From positions 124,001 through 188,000 of the forward strand of contig NZ_VWWL01000007.1 of the NCBI RefSeq assembly GCF_011752995.1: DNA of 64,000 bases, given 5' to 3'. Position numbers and translations under genes: made by a program. The notes beneath the pieces were generated by a model. It worked only from the letters and a program-made list of their open reading frames with translations, searched no databases and had not been told where the DNA came from. Positions 29,867 through 41,837 of the stretch are shown piece by piece. Position 1 is the first letter of the stretch. The number at the start of each line of letters is the position of its first letter. This DNA comes from Burkholderia sp. Ax-1724 (GTDB taxonomy: Bacteria; Pseudomonadota; Gammaproteobacteria; Burkholderiales; Burkholderiaceae).

Positions 29867-31303
29867 ATGCATCGCGCCACCAAGATTGTCGCTACTATCG
29901 GTCCGGCTTCCAGCACACCGGAAATCCTGCTGCAAATGATTCGTGCGGGGCTGGATGTCGTGCGGCTCAATTTCTCGCACGGCACCGCCGACGACCACCG
30001 CCAGCGCGCCGAATTCGTGCGCGAGGCGGCCCGCCAGGCCGGCCGTGAAGTCGCCATCATGGCCGACCTGCAGGGGCCGAAGATCCGCGTCGGCAAGTTC
30101 GAGAGCGGCCGCACGACGCTCGTCGTCGGCAATCCGTTCATCCTCGACGCCGACTGCGAGCTCGGCAACGACGAGCGCGTCGGCCTCGACTACAAGGACC
30201 TGCCGCGCGACCTGAAGCCGGGCGACGTGCTGCTGCTCAACGACGGCCTGATCGTGCTGGACGTGCAGCGCCTGATCGGCAACGAGATCCACACGATCGT
30301 GAAGGTCGGCGGCGAGCTGTCGAACAACAAGGGCATCAACCGCCAGGGCGGCGGGCTGTCGGCGCCCGCGCTGACCGCGAAAGACATGGAAGACATCCGC
30401 ACGGCGATGTCGCTCGGCGTCGATTTCATCGCGGTGTCGTTTCCGAAGAACGCCACCGACATGGAAATGGCCCGCCAGCTCTCGAGCATCGCTGGCGCGC
30501 CGTACGGCATCAAGCCGAAGATGATCGCGAAGATCGAGCGCGCCGAAGCGATTCCGGCGCTGCAGGGCATTCTCGACGCGTCGGACGGCATCATGGTCGC
30601 GCGCGGCGATCTGGCCGTCGAAGTCGGCAATGCCGCGGTGCCGGCGCTGCAAAAGCGCATGATCCGCATGGCGCGCGAGTCGAACAAGTTCGTGATTACC
30701 GCGACGCAGATGATGGAGTCGATGATCCACGCACCCGTGCCGACCCGCGCGGAAGTGTCGGACGTCGCGAACGCGGTGCTCGACGGCACCGACGCGGTGA
30801 TGCTGTCGGCGGAATCGGCGGCGGGCAAGTACCCGGTGCAGACCATCGAGACGATGGCCGCGATCTGTCTCGAAGCCGAGAAGTCGGAGCAGTCGGAACT
30901 CGACAAGGACTTCCTCGACCGCACGTTCACGCGCATCGACCAGTCGATCGCGATGGGCGCGTTATTTACGGCCTATCACCTCGGCGCGAAGGCGATCGTC
31001 GCGCTGACCGAGTCGGGCTCGACCGCGCTGTGGATGTCGCGCCACTGGACCCATGTGCCGATTTTCGCGCTGACGCCGCGCGTCGGCAGCGAGCGGGCGA
31101 TGGCGCTGTACCGCAACGTGACCTCGCTGCATCTGGACACCAACACCGACCGCGACACCGCCTTGCAGCAGGCGCTCGAAACCGTGGTCCGCAAGGGCTA
31201 TGCGTCGCATGGCGACATGGTCGTGCTGACGGTCGGCGAGCCGATGGGCCAGGCCGGCGGCACCAACACGTTGAAGATCGTGCGGGTTGGCGAACCGTAC
31301 TGA
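29867..31303 (+). CDS. pyk: Pyruvate kinase
   Basis: [39 protein letters not shown]...[10 protein letters not shown]...[12 protein letters not shown]...[10 protein letters not shown]. Confidence 0.97.
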   Translation: MHRATKIVATIGPASSTPEILLQMIRAGLDVVRLNFSHGTADDHRQRAEFVREAARQAGREVAIMADLQGPKIRVGKFESGRTTLVVGNPFILDADCELGNDERVGLDYKDLPRDLKPGDVLLLNDGLIVLDVQRLIGNEIHTIVKVGGELSNNKGINRQGGGLSAPALTAKDMEDIRTAMSLGVDFIAVSFPKNATDMEMARQLSSIAGAPYGIKPKMIAKIERAEAIPALQGILDASDGIMVARGDLAVEVGNAAVPALQKRMIRMARESNKFVITATQMMESMIHAPVPTRAEVSDVANAVLDGTDAVMLSAESAAGKYPVQTIETMAAICLEAEKSEQSELDKDFLDRTFTRIDQSIAMGALFTAYHLGAKAIVALTESGSTALWMSRHWTHVPIFALTPRVGSERAMALYRNVTSLHLDTNTDRDTALQQALETVVRKGYASHGDMVVLTVGEPMGQAGGTNTLKIVRVGEPY

Positions 31304-31496
31304 TCGGGTAGGACCCGCTCGATCGGCACAGGCCCGATTGAGCGAAGCAGGCCGGCACCCCGGCATCCGTATGGCTCGTGTGCGACGGCGCACCAAAACG
31401 CCGTTGCGAGCCCGGGAACGCCGCCTGCTTCGCGATAGAATCGCCGCAAAAGATGCCGACGACAAAAGAATTCGTTTCAATCTAAGGAGTTACAGC

Positions 31497-32561
31497 ATGC
31501 CTCTCGTATCAATGCGTCAACTGCTGGACCATGCTGCCGAAAACGGCTACGGCCTGCCGGCGTTCAACGTGAACAACCTGGAGCAGGTGCAGGCGATCAT
31601 GGCCGCGGCCGACAAGGTCAACGCCCCGGTCATCATGCAGGCATCGGCCGGCGCGCGTAAGTACGCGGGCGAGCCGTTCCTGCGTCACCTGATCGAAGCG
31701 GCGGTCGAATCGTATCCGCACATCCCGGTCGTGATGCACCAGGATCACGGCCAGTCGCCGGCGGTGTGCATGGCGGCGATTCGCAGCGGCTTCACGAGCG
31801 TGATGATGGACGGCTCGCTCGAAGCCGACGGCAAGTCGGTCGCCTCGTACGAGTACAACGTCGAGGTGTCGCGCAAGGTCGTCGAGGCGGCGCACTCGAT
31901 CGGCGTTACCGTGGAAGCGGAGCTGGGCGTGCTCGGTTCGCTCGAAACGATGAAGGGCGACAAGGAAGACGGCCACGGCGCCGAAGGCACGATGACGCGC
32001 GAGCAGCTGCTGACCGATCCGGAGCAGGCCGCCGACTTCGTCAAGCTGACCCAGTGCGACGCGCTGGCGATCGCGATCGGCACCTCGCACGGCGCCTACA
32101 AGTTCAGCAAGAAGCCGACGGGCGACATTCTCTCGATCGCACGCATCAAGGAAATTCACGCGCGCATTCCGAACACGCACCTCGTGATGCACGGCTCGTC
32201 GTCGGTGCCGCAGGAACTGCTGGCCGAGATTCGCGAATTCGGCGGCGACATGAAGGAAACCTACGGCGTGCCGGTCGAGGAAATCCAGGAAGGCATTCGC
32301 CACGGCGTGCGCAAGGTCAACATCGACACCGACCTGCGTCTCGCGATCACGGGCGCGATCCGCCGCTACATGGCGACCAACCCGGGCAAGTTCGATCCGC
32401 GCGACTACCTGAAGCCGGCGCGCGAAGCGGCGATGAAGGTCTGTATCGACCGCTACACGCAATTCGGCTGCGAAGGCCAGGCCGGCAAGATCAAGCCGGT
32501 CTCGCTTGATAAAATCGCGGAGAAGTACAAGTCGGGCGAGCTCGCGCAAGTCGTCCGCTAA
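31497..32561 (+). CDS. fba: Class II fructose-bisphosphate aldolase
   Basis: [39 protein letters not shown]...[10 protein letters not shown]...[13 protein letters not shown] aaggag. Confidence 0.96.
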   Translation: MPLVSMRQLLDHAAENGYGLPAFNVNNLEQVQAIMAAADKVNAPVIMQASAGARKYAGEPFLRHLIEAAVESYPHIPVVMHQDHGQSPAVCMAAIRSGFTSVMMDGSLEADGKSVASYEYNVEVSRKVVEAAHSIGVTVEAELGVLGSLETMKGDKEDGHGAEGTMTREQLLTDPEQAADFVKLTQCDALAIAIGTSHGAYKFSKKPTGDILSIARIKEIHARIPNTHLVMHGSSSVPQELLAEIREFGGDMKETYGVPVEEIQEGIRHGVRKVNIDTDLRLAITGAIRRYMATNPGKFDPRDYLKPAREAAMKVCIDRYTQFGCEGQAGKIKPVSLDKIAEKYKSGELAQVVR

Positions 32562-32624
32562 GCTGTCGTTCCGGCCGGCTTTTCGCCCGGCCTGCTGGCC
32601 GTTTGGCCAGGTTGTCGTTAGATC

Positions 32625-32663
32625 GCCGTTCCCGCATCATCGGGGGAACGGCGTTTCCCTTTT
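32625..32663 (+). terminator. Probable terminator downstream of fba
   Basis: GCCGTTCCC (32625-32633) / GGGAACGGC (32644-32652), perfect 9-bp stem, followed by a T-rich stretch. Confidence 0.65.
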
Positions 32664-32706
32664 GTTCCGGTCACACTTTTTGCCCCACTTTTAGCGAACC
32701 ACGACG

Positions 32707-33597
32707 ATGTCTACCCTCTACGAATCCACGCTCCGCTCGCTGCCGCTGCTCGGCCGCGGTAAAGTCCGCGACAACTATGCGGTGGGCAACGACCAGTTGC
32801 TGATCGTCACGACCGACCGTCTGTCGGCGTTCGACGTCATCATGGGCGAGCCGATTCCGAACAAGGGCCGCGTGCTCAACGCGATGGCGAACTTCTGGTT
32901 CGAGAAGCTCAAGCACGTGGTGCCGAATCACCTGACGGGCGTCGCGCCCGAGTCGGTGGTCGCGCCGGACGAAGTCGAGCAGGTGAAGGGCCGCGCGGTG
33001 GTCGTCAAGCGTCTGGAGCCGATTCTCGTCGAAGCGGTGGTGCGCGGCTATCTGGCCGGCAGCGGCTGGAAGGATTACCAGGCCACCGGCTCGGTGTGCG
33101 GCGTGCAACTGCCGCCGGGCCTGCAGAACGCGCAGAAGCTGCCCGAGCCGATCTTCACGCCGGCCGCCAAGGCCGAGATGGGCCACCACGACGAAAACAT
33201 CACCTACGACGAGATGGAGCGCCGCATCGGCACCGAACTGTCGGCTACGATCCGCGACATCTCGATCCGCCTGTACAAGGAAGCCGCCGATTACGCCGCG
33301 ACGCGCGGCATCATCATCGCGGACACGAAGTTCGAATTCGGTCTGGACAACCACGGCAAGCTGTATCTGATGGACGAGGCGCTGACCGCCGATTCGTCGC
33401 GCTTCTGGCCGGCGGACGAGTACCAGGTCGGCACCAACCCGCCGTCGTTCGACAAGCAGTTCGTGCGCGACTGGCTCGAAACCCAGCCGTGGAAGAAAGA
33501 GCCGCCGGCACCGAAGCTGCCGGACGACGTGGTCGCGAAAACGGGCGAGAAATACCAGGAAGCGCTCGAGCGCCTGACCGGGCACACGCTCGACTGA
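32707..33597 (+). CDS. purC: Phosphoribosylaminoimidazolesuccinocarboxamide synthase
   Basis: [45 protein letters not shown]...[12 protein letters not shown]. Confidence 0.97.
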   Translation: MSTLYESTLRSLPLLGRGKVRDNYAVGNDQLLIVTTDRLSAFDVIMGEPIPNKGRVLNAMANFWFEKLKHVVPNHLTGVAPESVVAPDEVEQVKGRAVVVKRLEPILVEAVVRGYLAGSGWKDYQATGSVCGVQLPPGLQNAQKLPEPIFTPAAKAEMGHHDENITYDEMERRIGTELSATIRDISIRLYKEAADYAATRGIIIADTKFEFGLDNHGKLYLMDEALTADSSRFWPADEYQVGTNPPSFDKQFVRDWLETQPWKKEPPAPKLPDDVVAKTGEKYQEALERLTGHTLD

Positions 33598-33662
33598 TCG
33601 GATTGCGCGCGCCGCGTCAGGCGCGCATTGCCCGGAAACAAGGAAGCAAGGAAGCCGTAGAG

Positions 33663-34181
33663 ATGAGTGAAGCACAAACCGCCCATACGCATGACGCGCC
33701 GGTCGTCGGCGTGCTGATGGGCTCCAGTTCCGACTGGGAAGTCATGAAGAACGCTGTCGCGATCCTGCAGGAATTCGGCGTGCCGTACGAAGCGAAGGTC
33801 GTGTCCGCGCATCGCATGCCTGACGAAATGTTTGCCTATGCCGAAAGCGCGCGCGGGCGCGGCATCCGCGCGATCATCGCGGGCGCGGGCGGCGCGGCGC
33901 ATCTGCCGGGTATGCTGGCCGCCAAGACCACGGTGCCGGTGCTCGGCGTGCCGGTCGCGAGCAAGTATCTGAAGGGCGTCGATTCGCTGCATTCGATCGT
34001 GCAGATGCCCAAGGGCGTGCCGGTCGCGACGTTTGCGATCGGCGAGGCGGGAGCCGCGAACGCAGCGCTGTTCGCGGTGTCGCTCTTGTCCGGCACCAGC
34101 GCCGAATATGCGGACAAGCTCGCTGCATTCCGCGTGCGCCAGAACGAAGCGGCTCATGCGATGGTATTGCCGGCGCTGTAA
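33663..34181 (+). CDS. purE: 5-(carboxyamino)imidazole ribonucleotide mutase
   Basis: [42 protein letters not shown]...[17 protein letters not shown]. Start at 33663. Confidence 0.97.
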   Translation: MSEAQTAHTHDAPVVGVLMGSSSDWEVMKNAVAILQEFGVPYEAKVVSAHRMPDEMFAYAESARGRGIRAIIAGAGGAAHLPGMLAAKTTVPVLGVPVASKYLKGVDSLHSIVQMPKGVPVATFAIGEAGAANAALFAVSLLSGTSAEYADKLAAFRVRQNEAAHAMVLPAL

Positions 34182-35489
<1,308 letters not shown>

Positions 35490-35499
35490 CGCGCGCGCC

Positions 35500-36558
35500 A
35501 TGCCGGATCAACAGAAACCCGCCGAAGATTCCGCGAGCGCCGCCGGCGCGTTGCCGGTCAGCGCCGCGCAGATCGGGCACGCGGCCGCGCTGCTCGACGC
35601 GGGCGGGCTCGTCGCGTTCCCGACCGAAACCGTGTACGGCCTCGGCGGCGACGCCGAGAGCCCCGACGCGGTTGCGCGCATTTACGCGGCGAAGGGGCGG
35701 CCCGCCAATCATCCGGTCATCGTGCATCTGGCGCCGCAGGGCGATCCGAACTACTGGGTCGAGCATTTGCCGGGCGAGGCGCAGCGCCTGATCGACGCGT
35801 TCTGGCCGGGGCCGCTCACGCTGATCCTCAAGCGTGCCGCGCATATTCCCGCGGCGGTCAGCGGCGGGCAGGATTCGGTGGGGCTGCGCTGTCCGTCGCA
35901 TCCGGTGGCGCAGGCTTTACTCGAGGCATTTAGCGCATTGCGCGGCGGGCATGGCGGAGTGGCCGCGCCGTCGGCGAACCGCTTCGGTCATGTGAGCCCG
36001 ACCACCGCGCAGCATGTGCGCGACGAATTCGGCAGCGCGATTCATGTGCTCGACGGCGGCGCGTCGGATGTCGGGATCGAGTCGACGATTCTCGACCTGT
36101 CGCGCGGTTTTCCGGCGCTGCTGAGGCCGGGCCGCGTCACGCCGCAGGATATCGCCGACGTGCTTGGCGAAGCGCCGCGTCTGCCCGATGGCTCCGATGC
36201 GACGGCACCGCGCGCGTCCGGCACGCTGAAGGCGCATTACGCGCCGCGCACGCCGCTCGCGCTGCTGCCGTTCGGCGAGCTGGAGCCGCTGCTCGCGGTG
36301 CGCGAGACCGGCGAGCGCGTGGCCCTGGTCGCGCGGGCGTCGCGTGCCGGGCGTTGGGCCGACGCCGAAGGCGTGCATTTCGTCGCCGCGCCGGAAGACC
36401 CGCATGCTTACGCTCGCGAGCTGTATGGTCTGCTGCGGGCGCTCGATCGCGCGAACGTCACGCGGATTCTGATCGAGAAGCTGCCCGACACGATCGAATG
36501 GATCGCGGTCAACGACCGGCTCGGGCGCGCGGCGGCGGCTTTCGAGGCGCAGGGCTGA
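35500..36558 (+). CDS. L-threonylcarbamoyladenylate synthase (Sua5/YrdC/YwlC family)
   Basis: LLDAGGLVAFPTETVYGLGGDAESPDAVARIYAAKGRPANHPVIVHL...GLRCPSHPVAQALLEAF...; C-terminal Sua5-like domain. Confidence 0.93.
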   Translation: MPDQQKPAEDSASAAGALPVSAAQIGHAAALLDAGGLVAFPTETVYGLGGDAESPDAVARIYAAKGRPANHPVIVHLAPQGDPNYWVEHLPGEAQRLIDAFWPGPLTLILKRAAHIPAAVSGGQDSVGLRCPSHPVAQALLEAFSALRGGHGGVAAPSANRFGHVSPTTAQHVRDEFGSAIHVLDGGASDVGIESTILDLSRGFPALLRPGRVTPQDIADVLGEAPRLPDGSDATAPRASGTLKAHYAPRTPLALLPFGELEPLLAVRETGERVALVARASRAGRWADAEGVHFVAAPEDPHAYARELYGLLRALDRANVTRILIEKLPDTIEWIAVNDRLGRAAAAFEAQG

Positions 36559-36625
36559 GCGTATCGTTCGCTACGCTCGACTTCATGGCGCGGCAAACAC
36601 GCCAGCCCCGCGCCCGAATCCCCCT

Positions 36626-37843
36626 TTACTTCCCAAGCCCGCTCGCCGCGACCTGCTTCTCGACCTGCTGCGCAAACAGCAAATGCAGATGCGTGGTCGG
36701 GTGCACGAGGTCCGCGAACATATAGGTCTGGTCCGCGCCGGCCACCGTGTAGGTTTGCGGCGAGCAGAACAGCGACGACGCGAATGCGCTGCCGAACGCC
36801 GCGGCCGTCTGTCCCGGCAGGAGCACAGCGGGATTCTTCGTCGCGTAATTGGTTGCGTTGGTGGCCATCGACGTCAGGTTACACGCGGTACCCGTATTCG
36901 AAACCGTGAAGCCTAGCGACTGATAGTTCGCCATCGTCTGGTCCTGCCACGCGTAGGCGCTCACGTAGATGACCTGCTTGTTCGACGCAAGCTGCTGCTG
37001 CAGCACGCCGTTATAGGTCTGGACCAGCGCGCTGAAGAGCGCCTGGCCTTGCGCGCCGGCCTGGAGACCTTGCGGCGTCTGCGCGATATCGGGGATGTCC
37101 GACACCACCACATGCGTCGCGCCGGATGCGATCACCTTCTGCACCGTGCCGACGAACGTGGCCGCCGCGACGCCGATCGCCTGCAGCGCGTTCACCGTTG
37201 CCGCCTGCGAGGCCGTCGCGGCGGCCGTCTGCGCGTCGGCCGCGGTGCCGCCGCTTTCGAGCACCTGGGTTGCCGCCGCCGTGCCGGCATCCGAGACCGC
37301 TTGCGCCTGGATGAAGATGTCGTTCGCGCCGCCGTTCATCAGCACGAGCTGGTTCGCGTTGAAGCTGCCGTGCGCGCTCAGGTACTCGGTGACCTGGGCC
37401 GTGATCGGCACCGTCGTCGCGGCGAGGTTGTTCGGCGCGTAGCCTTCGCCCGGCTGCAGATCGACCCGCGAGCCGCCTTGCGCGTAGCCGAGGCCGCCGT
37501 TCGCGGTGAGCGGCTGGCCGAAGCCGCCGACGTAGGCGGCGCTCAGCGTGTCGCCGTAGTACTCGGCGACCTTCTGCGTCCAGACTTCGCCCGGGTTCGT
37601 CGTGAAGCGGCCGCCGCCCGTGCCGACGCTCGCCTGGACGGACGGCCCGTAGGTGCCGACGTCCGAGAGGCTGTCGCCGAACGAGACGATCTGCAGCTTG
37701 ACGCCACCCGGCGGCGTGCTGCTCGCGTTGCTGTTGTCGTCGCCACCGCCGCCGCACGCCGCCAGGGCGGCGAATGCCGCGCTCGCCACGGCGATCTGCG
37801 TGACGCGGACCCATTGCTGTTTCTTCGAAGCTGCTTGGTTCAT
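36626..37843 (-). CDS. SGNH/GDSL hydrolase family lipoprotein
   Basis: Lipobox AALAACGGGG; IVSFGDSLSDVGTYGP (GDS block), MNGGANDIF (block III-like), DLVHPTTHLHLLFAQ (block V). Confidence 0.9.
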   Translation of the reverse strand: MNQAASKKQQWVRVTQIAVASAAFAALAACGGGGDDNSNASSTPPGGVKLQIVSFGDSLSDVGTYGPSVQASVGTGGGRFTTNPGEVWTQKVAEYYGDTLSAAYVGGFGQPLTANGGLGYAQGGSRVDLQPGEGYAPNNLAATTVPITAQVTEYLSAHGSFNANQLVLMNGGANDIFIQAQAVSDAGTAAATQVLESGGTAADAQTAAATASQAATVNALQAIGVAAATFVGTVQKVIASGATHVVVSDIPDIAQTPQGLQAGAQGQALFSALVQTYNGVLQQQLASNKQVIYVSAYAWQDQTMANYQSLGFTVSNTGTACNLTSMATNATNYATKNPAVLLPGQTAAAFGSAFASSLFCSPQTYTVAGADQTYMFADLVHPTTHLHLLFAQQVEKQVAASGLGK

Positions 37844-38008
37844 GTTGACGACATCTCCTCGTATGTGTGGCCCTTATGCCATGTGTTGCAGGCGGCGTCC
37901 GTCGCGTCGGCGGCGTGACGACAGCTTACAGAATCTTCTACGGTTTCCGGAACATGGCCGTATGAATTTGAATCGTGTTCGAGCCGGACCGATCGGCGCT
38001 TGCCCGAT

Positions 38009-38968
38009 TTATCGTGTTCCCATCGTCTTGCCCGATTCCGTGCCCGGATGCGCGTGAGCGCGTGTCTGTGCATAGGCGTTCGGCGTGGCCGGCTCCGTAG
38101 GGCCGGCCGCCTGCCGCCGCACGTGATAGGCGGCGGCCCACGCGGGCGGCGCGAACAGTGCGCGCCACTTGTCGCGCCAGCCGCGCACGCTCGCGAAATC
38201 GGCGGCCATCGAGGCCCATTCGTGAAACGCCGCCTTCAGCGGGTTATGCGTGTGCAGCGGCTCGACGATGCCGTACTGCGGAGCCTCGTGCGGATCTTCG
38301 TCGACGTAGCTGCCGAACAGACGGTCCCAGATCACCAGCACGCCTGCGTAGTTGCGATCGATGTAGCGTGCGTTGCGCGCGTGATGCACACGGTGGATCG
38401 ACGGCGTATTGAACACGTATTCGAGCCAGCCGAGCTTGCCGATCATCTGCGTATGCACGAAAAACTGGAAGCCGAGATTGATGAGCACGATCGCGACGAT
38501 CTGCTTCGGCGGGAAGCCGAGGACCGCGAGCGGAATCCAGAACACCCACATGCCGGCGACCGGGTACATCAGGCTCTGGCGGAACGCGGTCGAAAAATTC
38601 ATCCGCTCCGACGAGTGATGCACGACGTGCGCGGCCCACAGCCAGCGCACGCGATGGCTGCAGCGGTGAAACACGTAATAGAGCAGGTCCTGCGCGACGA
38701 ACAGGACGACGAACGACATCCAGCTCGCCGGCCAGGTATGAAGGCGGTCATGCTCGTAGAAAAACGCGTAGACAGGGATGATCGCGAGCCACGCGAGCTT
38801 GTCGGCGGCCTGTTGCATGATCGCGAGCGCGGCGTTGCACAGCGTGTCGCGCCAGCTGTAGAGCCGCTCGGCCGGGCGCGTACGGCTCGCGTGCCACGCC
38901 TCCCAGCCGATGCAGGCGAGAAAGACGGGCGCCATCGCGAGCAGCAGCAATTCGGCGTCGAATTGCAT
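38009..38968 (-). CDS. Sterol desaturase / fatty acid hydroxylase family protein
   Basis: His clusters FHRCSHRVRWLWAAHVVHHSSERMN and IHRVHHARN in a multi-TM protein. Confidence 0.92.
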   Translation of the reverse strand: MQFDAELLLLAMAPVFLACIGWEAWHASRTRPAERLYSWRDTLCNAALAIMQQAADKLAWLAIIPVYAFFYEHDRLHTWPASWMSFVVLFVAQDLLYYVFHRCSHRVRWLWAAHVVHHSSERMNFSTAFRQSLMYPVAGMWVFWIPLAVLGFPPKQIVAIVLINLGFQFFVHTQMIGKLGWLEYVFNTPSIHRVHHARNARYIDRNYAGVLVIWDRLFGSYVDEDPHEAPQYGIVEPLHTHNPLKAAFHEWASMAADFASVRGWRDKWRALFAPPAWAAAYHVRRQAAGPTEPATPNAYAQTRAHAHPGTESGKTMGTR

Positions 38969-39162
38969 CGTGTCTCCGTTCCTGGTCCCCGAGCGCCGCG
39001 CGGTGCGCGACGGGTGGTGTCGTTATCGTTGGTGTGGGCCGCGTGATCCTGAGGTGGATCACGCGGCCTGTGCGGCAGGCGCGCGCTGTCGCGCGCCGCA
39101 TGCTGCCCGACAGCGTACACGGTTAGGGCGCTCGCCGCGTGCGGCGTCGCTAGAAGGAATAC

Positions 39163-40803
39163 TCAGTGGCCGGCGCGCTTGCGCGGTTTTTTGCTGGGTG
39201 TTGCACGCGGTTCTTCGAGCGGCGCGGAGACTTTCGTGAAGCCTTGCGAGGGGCCGTCGTAGACCCATTCGAGCAGCGCGTCGTGCGCGGCGCGCGCGGC
39301 TTCCGAATGCGGATCGTTGATCAGGCTCACCACGATGTAGCTGTTGCCGTCGGCCGATGCCACGTAGCCGGCGATCGCGCGCACGTCGCGCAGCGTGCCG
39401 GTCTTGATGTGCGCGTTGCCGCCCGCGCCCTGGTTGGTCAGGCGGTTGCGCATCGTGCCGTCGACGCCGGCGATCGGCAGCGATTCGACGAACACCTGCG
39501 CGACCGGACTCGCGTTGGCGCGCTGCAGCAGATCGGCGAGCATGAGCGCGGTGACGTGCTCGTCGCGCGAGAGGCCCGAGCCGTTTTCGAGCGTCAGGTA
39601 CTCCGTGTTCAGGCTGTCGCGGCGCAGGAAGTCCTCGACGGCGCGCACGGATTTCGCCGGGGTCGCGGGAGCGTGCTCCTCGACGGCGCCGATCGTCAGG
39701 AACAGGTTGCGCGCCATCGTGTTGTTGCTGAACTTGTTGATATCGCGAACGATGTCGGACAGCACCGGCCCTTCGTGCGTCGCGACGAGCTTCGCGCCGA
39801 GCGGCACCGCGCCTTCGCGCGTCGCGCCGTGGAGGGTGCCGCCGGTTTGCTGCCACAGCGCGAGGAAGCCGCCCGCGAAGAACGCCGAGTGATCGAGCAC
39901 GGCAACGTTGACCGTGCGCGCGTCGCAGCGCATCGAGAGGTCGCCGGTGAACGACGCGACGAGCGTGCCGTCGGGCTGCGGCGTGACGCTCGGCGTTGGC
40001 GCTTCGCCGCGGCACGGGCCGTTCGTCGCGTGCAGCTGGTTGTCGATGCGCAACTGCGCGAGCGCGGGAAGCACGTCGATCGCCACCGTGCCGTCCGCCG
40101 ATGGCGTCAGTGTGAACGACAGCGACTTGAACGCGTAGAGCAGCGGATCGGGGCCGACGTTGTACGGCGCGGTGGTGTCGTCGTCGAACGGCGGCAGGTC
40201 GCGCGTCGACGGATCGAAGTAGCGCTTGTCGAGCACGAGCGCGCCGTCGATGCCGGTGATGCCCGCCTTGTGGATCTTCTGCACGAGATCGATCAGTTCC
40301 TCGGGCACGAGCTTCGGGTCGCCAGTGCCCTGGATGTACAGATTGCCGTGCAGCACGCCGCTCGCGTCGAGCGTGCCGTCCGAGTACGCGCTCGTGCGCC
40401 AGCGGTAGTCGGGGCCGAGAATCGACAGGCCGGAGTAAGTGGTGACGAGCTTCATCGTCGAGGCGGGCAGCATCGGCTTGCCGGCGTTCAGCGCGAGGAT
40501 CGGCGTGCGGTCGCCGACTTTCTCGACGACTACGCTGATCGACGACAGCGGCACGTGCGCGCGATGCAGGCCGGCCATCACCTGCGGCGGCAGCACCGTG
40601 GTGACGTTCACGCCGGGATGCGTGGTCTTGACGCGCGCCTCGGCCGTGTGCGGCGGCAGCGCGGCCGCGCCGAGCGCGGCGACAAGAAGCCAGGCAGCCG
40701 GGCGCGCCACGAGGCGGCTCGGCATGAGCGTGGCGAAAGCGGGGGAGCGGTGCGGCCGCGACGCGACACGGCGTGCGACGGAAGACAGAAAGGCAGGCGT
40801 CAT
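39163..40803 (-). CDS. dacB: D-alanyl-D-alanine carboxypeptidase/endopeptidase (PBP4 type)
   Basis: LPASTMKLVTTYSGLSILGPDYRWRTSAY (SxxK), KFSNNTMARNLFLTIG (SxN), HIKTGTLRDVRAIAGYV (KTG). Start at 40803 inferred. Confidence 0.92.
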   Translation of the reverse strand: MTPAFLSSVARRVASRPHRSPAFATLMPSRLVARPAAWLLVAALGAAALPPHTAEARVKTTHPGVNVTTVLPPQVMAGLHRAHVPLSSISVVVEKVGDRTPILALNAGKPMLPASTMKLVTTYSGLSILGPDYRWRTSAYSDGTLDASGVLHGNLYIQGTGDPKLVPEELIDLVQKIHKAGITGIDGALVLDKRYFDPSTRDLPPFDDDTTAPYNVGPDPLLYAFKSLSFTLTPSADGTVAIDVLPALAQLRIDNQLHATNGPCRGEAPTPSVTPQPDGTLVASFTGDLSMRCDARTVNVAVLDHSAFFAGGFLALWQQTGGTLHGATREGAVPLGAKLVATHEGPVLSDIVRDINKFSNNTMARNLFLTIGAVEEHAPATPAKSVRAVEDFLRRDSLNTEYLTLENGSGLSRDEHVTALMLADLLQRANASPVAQVFVESLPIAGVDGTMRNRLTNQGAGGNAHIKTGTLRDVRAIAGYVASADGNSYIVVSLINDPHSEAARAAHDALLEWVYDGPSQGFTKVSAPLEEPRATPSKKPRKRAGH

Positions 40804-41170
40804 GAACGGGCGAGGAAGCAAACGAACGGGCAAAAACGGGCAAAATTTCAGGGCACGCGCACGGGTGGAGCACGGCTGCGGCGACCGGCCTGTCTGACGG
40901 TGTCGCGCCGCGTGTCCCGCCGGCCGTCGCATGACGGGCGGGCGGAGCAGCGCGGCCTTGCGGTCCGTGCAAACGCCGGAGCCGGTCGATACGTCCGGCC
41001 TGCGCGAGACGTCGCGCGCGACCGCTCGAAACCGTGCGGCCGCCGCGCGGCGCAAAGCGCCCATTGTAGTGACATGCCATGCCGCTGCGGTGAAAAAAGC
41101 GCGGGGCGGCGCGCAGCCTGGAGGCGGGCGCTAGAATGCGGCATCATCAAACGTTTCGGAACGGACAATC

Positions 41171-41833
41171 ATGCGCATCCTGCTTGTCGAAGATGACCGG
41201 ATGATCGCCGAGGGCGTGCGCAAGGCGCTGCGCGGCGAAGGCTTTGCCGTCGATTGGGTCGAGGACGGCGAAGCGGCGCTGCATGCGGTAGCCAGCCAGC
41301 CTTACGATCTGGCGCTGCTCGACCTCGGCCTGCCCAAGCGCGATGGACTCGAAGTGCTGCGTACGCTGCGCACGCGCGGCCATGCGCTGCCGGTGCTGAT
41401 CGTCACCGCGCGCGATGCGGTCGCCGACCGCGTCAAGGGCCTCGACGCCGGCGCCGACGATTACCTTGTCAAACCTTTCGATCTCGACGAACTCGGCGCA
41501 CGCATGCGCGCGCTGATCCGCCGTCATTCCGGCCGCAGCGATTCGACGATTCGCCACGGTACGCTGACCCTCGATCCGGCCGCGCACCAGGTCACGCTCG
41601 ACGGCGCGCCGGTCGCCTTGTCGGCGCGCGAATTCGCCCTGCTCGAGGCGTTGCTCGCGCGGCCGGGCGCGGTGCTGTCGAAAAGCCAGCTCGAAGAAAA
41701 GATGTACGGCTGGGGCGAGGAGATCGGCAGCAATACCGTCGAGGTCTACATCCACGCGTTGCGCAAGAAGCTCGGTGCCGAACTGATCCGCAACGTGCGC
41801 GGACTCGGCTACATGATCGCGAAGGAAGCCTGA
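41171..41833 (+). CDS. OmpR-family response regulator (QseB/PmrA-like)
   Basis: MRILLVEDDRMIAEGVRKALRGEGFAVDWVEDGEAA...LLDLGLPKRDGLEVLRTLR...ADDYLVKPFDLDEL...NTVEVYIHALRKKLG. Confidence 0.95.
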   Translation: MRILLVEDDRMIAEGVRKALRGEGFAVDWVEDGEAALHAVASQPYDLALLDLGLPKRDGLEVLRTLRTRGHALPVLIVTARDAVADRVKGLDAGADDYLVKPFDLDELGARMRALIRRHSGRSDSTIRHGTLTLDPAAHQVTLDGAPVALSAREFALLEALLARPGAVLSKSQLEEKMYGWGEEIGSNTVEVYIHALRKKLGAELIRNVRGLGYMIAKEA

Positions 41834-41837
41834 GCCG